A DNA stretch of 64,000 bases from PALSA-1004 sp963804885 (GTDB taxonomy: Bacteria; Pseudomonadota; Gammaproteobacteria; Burkholderiales; SG8-41). This document shows, in pieces, positions 63,025-64,000 of the stretch. Made by a program: the position numbers and the translations under genes. Location of the stretch: assembly GCA_963804885.1 (NCBI GenBank), contig CAWDSF010000010.1:124001-188000 (forward strand). The letters are read 5' to 3'. The notes beneath the pieces were generated by a model. It saw only the letters and a program-made list of their open reading frames with translations, made no database searches and had not been told where the DNA came from. The stretch's first letter is position 1; each line of letters opens with the position of its first letter.

Positions 63025-64000
63025 ATGTCCGTCAACGTCGTGATCCTTGCCGCCGGCCAGGGCAAGCGCATGCAATCGGCGCTGCCCAAGGTTTTGCATC
63101 TGCTTGCCGGCCGGCCGCTGCTCGCCCATGTGCTTGCTTGCGCACGCGCGCTGAAGCCCGCTCGCACGTGCGTCGTTTACGGCCACGGCGGCGAGCAGGT
63201 ACCGGAGGCAATGCGCGCCGCGGATCTGAGTTTCGTCAGGCAGGAGCCGCAGCTGGGTACCGGGCACGCCGTCAAGCAGGCGCTGCCGCAACTCGACGCC
63301 CGCACCGATACGCTGGTGCTCTACGGCGACGTGCCCCTGATCGCCGCGGCCACGCTCGAAGCTTTGTGTTCCGGCAGCGGCGAACGGCTGAAAATCCTGA
63401 CTGCCGAAGTCGCAGAACCACGCGGCTACGGCCGGATCGTGCGCAATGCGCAGGGCGCAATCACGGCGATCGTCGAGGAAAAAGACGCGACTGCCCAACA
63501 GCGCGAGATCCGCGAAATCAATACCGGCATCATGCTGCTGCCGGCCGCCCGCCTCGCCGGCTGGCTTGACCAGCTGTCGAACGAGAACGCGCAGCGCGAG
63601 TATTACCTGACCGACGTCGTCGCGCTCGCGGTCAAGGACGGCGTCAAGATCGAATCGTCCGCGCCGCAGACGCCCGATGAGATACTCGGCGTCAACAGCC
63701 TGCGCCAGCTCGCAGACCTCGAACAGATTCACCGCGCGCGCAGCGCCGACCGGTTGCTCGAATCCGGCGTTGCCTTGGCCGACCCGCTGCGCATCGACGT
63801 GCGTGGCGACTTACGCTGCGGGCGTGACGTGCGGATCGACGTCAACTGCGTATTCGAGGGACAAGTCGAGCTTGGCGACCATGCGGTGATCGGCGCGAAC
63901 TGCGTCATCCGCAATGCAAGCATAGGCGCTGCGACGCGCGTCGAGCCGTTTACGCTGATCGACGAAGCCGCGATCGGGGATAACTGCCGGATCGGGCCGT
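63025..64000 (+). CDS. glmU: Bifunctional UDP-N-acetylglucosamine pyrophosphorylase / glucosamine-1-phosphate acetyltransferase (partial)
   Basis: 325 residues are present; the gene runs off the window end. The N-terminal uridyltransferase has VVILAAGQGKRMQSALPKVLH, QEPQLGTGHAVKQALP, LYGDVPLI and EKDATAQQREIREINTGI (core REINTGI). After about residue 250 the left-handed beta-helix acetyltransferase repeats begin (AVIGANCVIRNASIG). It makes UDP-GlcNAc for peptidoglycan and lipopolysaccharide. ATG 63025 lies seven bases after the glpD stop. Confidence 0.96.
   Translation, partial: MSVNVVILAAGQGKRMQSALPKVLHLLAGRPLLAHVLACARALKPARTCVVYGHGGEQVPEAMRAADLSFVRQEPQLGTGHAVKQALPQLDARTDTLVLYGDVPLIAAATLEALCSGSGERLKILTAEVAEPRGYGRIVRNAQGAITAIVEEKDATAQQREIREINTGIMLLPAARLAGWLDQLSNENAQREYYLTDVVALAVKDGVKIESSAPQTPDEILGVNSLRQLADLEQIHRARSADRLLESGVALADPLRIDVRGDLRCGRDVRIDVNCVFEGQVELGDHAVIGANCVIRNASIGAATRVEPFTLIDEAAIGDNCRIGP

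Overview
The window is about 64 kb of high-GC DNA from a proteobacterium, most likely a betaproteobacterium. The evidence is the rsmB–DUF4390–ntrY–ntrX cluster, the tkt–gap–pgk–pyk order, the number of Bug/TctC receptors, and the origin region with dnaA, dnaN and gyrB on one side of the origin and rpmH, rnpA, yidC, mnmE, mnmG, rsmG, parA, parB and the atp operon on the other. No tRNA, rRNA, insertion sequence, prophage or CRISPR array was seen.

Left third (1–21.5 kb): an accessory catabolic region. It holds a creatininase-family amidohydrolase (cut by the window edge), an iron-ADH-like protein that appears to lack its metal ligands, both subunits of an NDP-forming acyl-CoA synthetase, one biotin carboxylase, one free biotin carrier protein and four acyl-CoA carboxylase carboxyltransferase subunits. 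It also holds a crotonase, an acyl-CoA dehydrogenase, a two-subunit aconitase X, two Bug solute receptors, a TctAB transporter and a GntR/FCD regulator. The regulator is divergent from the first carboxylase operon. The -35 boxes of the two facing promoters form the arms of one inverted repeat, a likely operator. The set looks like uptake of an organic acid, its CoA activation, and dehydrogenation, hydration and carboxylation steps. The substrate cannot be read from the sequence.

Middle (22–43.4 kb): core genes. These are pyruvate kinase, phosphoglycerate kinase, GAPDH and transketolase, an NtrY/NtrX-type two-component pair whose regulator has a degenerate AAA+ domain, DUF4390, rsmB, htpX, fmt, def, a LysM protein, dprA, topoisomerase III and gyrB.

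Right third (43.5–64 kb): the replication origin and its usual neighbours. The dnaN–dnaA spacer carries DnaA boxes and a DnaA-trio-like TAG repeat. A further perfect DnaA box lies between dnaA and rpmH. Two parS sites lie between mnmE and mnmG, just upstream of parAB. The complete F1Fo ATP synthase operon follows, then glpD and the start of glmU. Most genes left of the origin are on the minus strand and all genes right of it are on the plus strand, as expected for leading-strand coding.

Quality note: at least nine conserved genes, several of them essential (gyrB, atpG, tkt, mnmE), carry single-base or small frameshifts, often in short homopolymers. These are more likely sequencing or assembly errors than real mutations. 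Such genes are annotated over their full span with the shift position noted.
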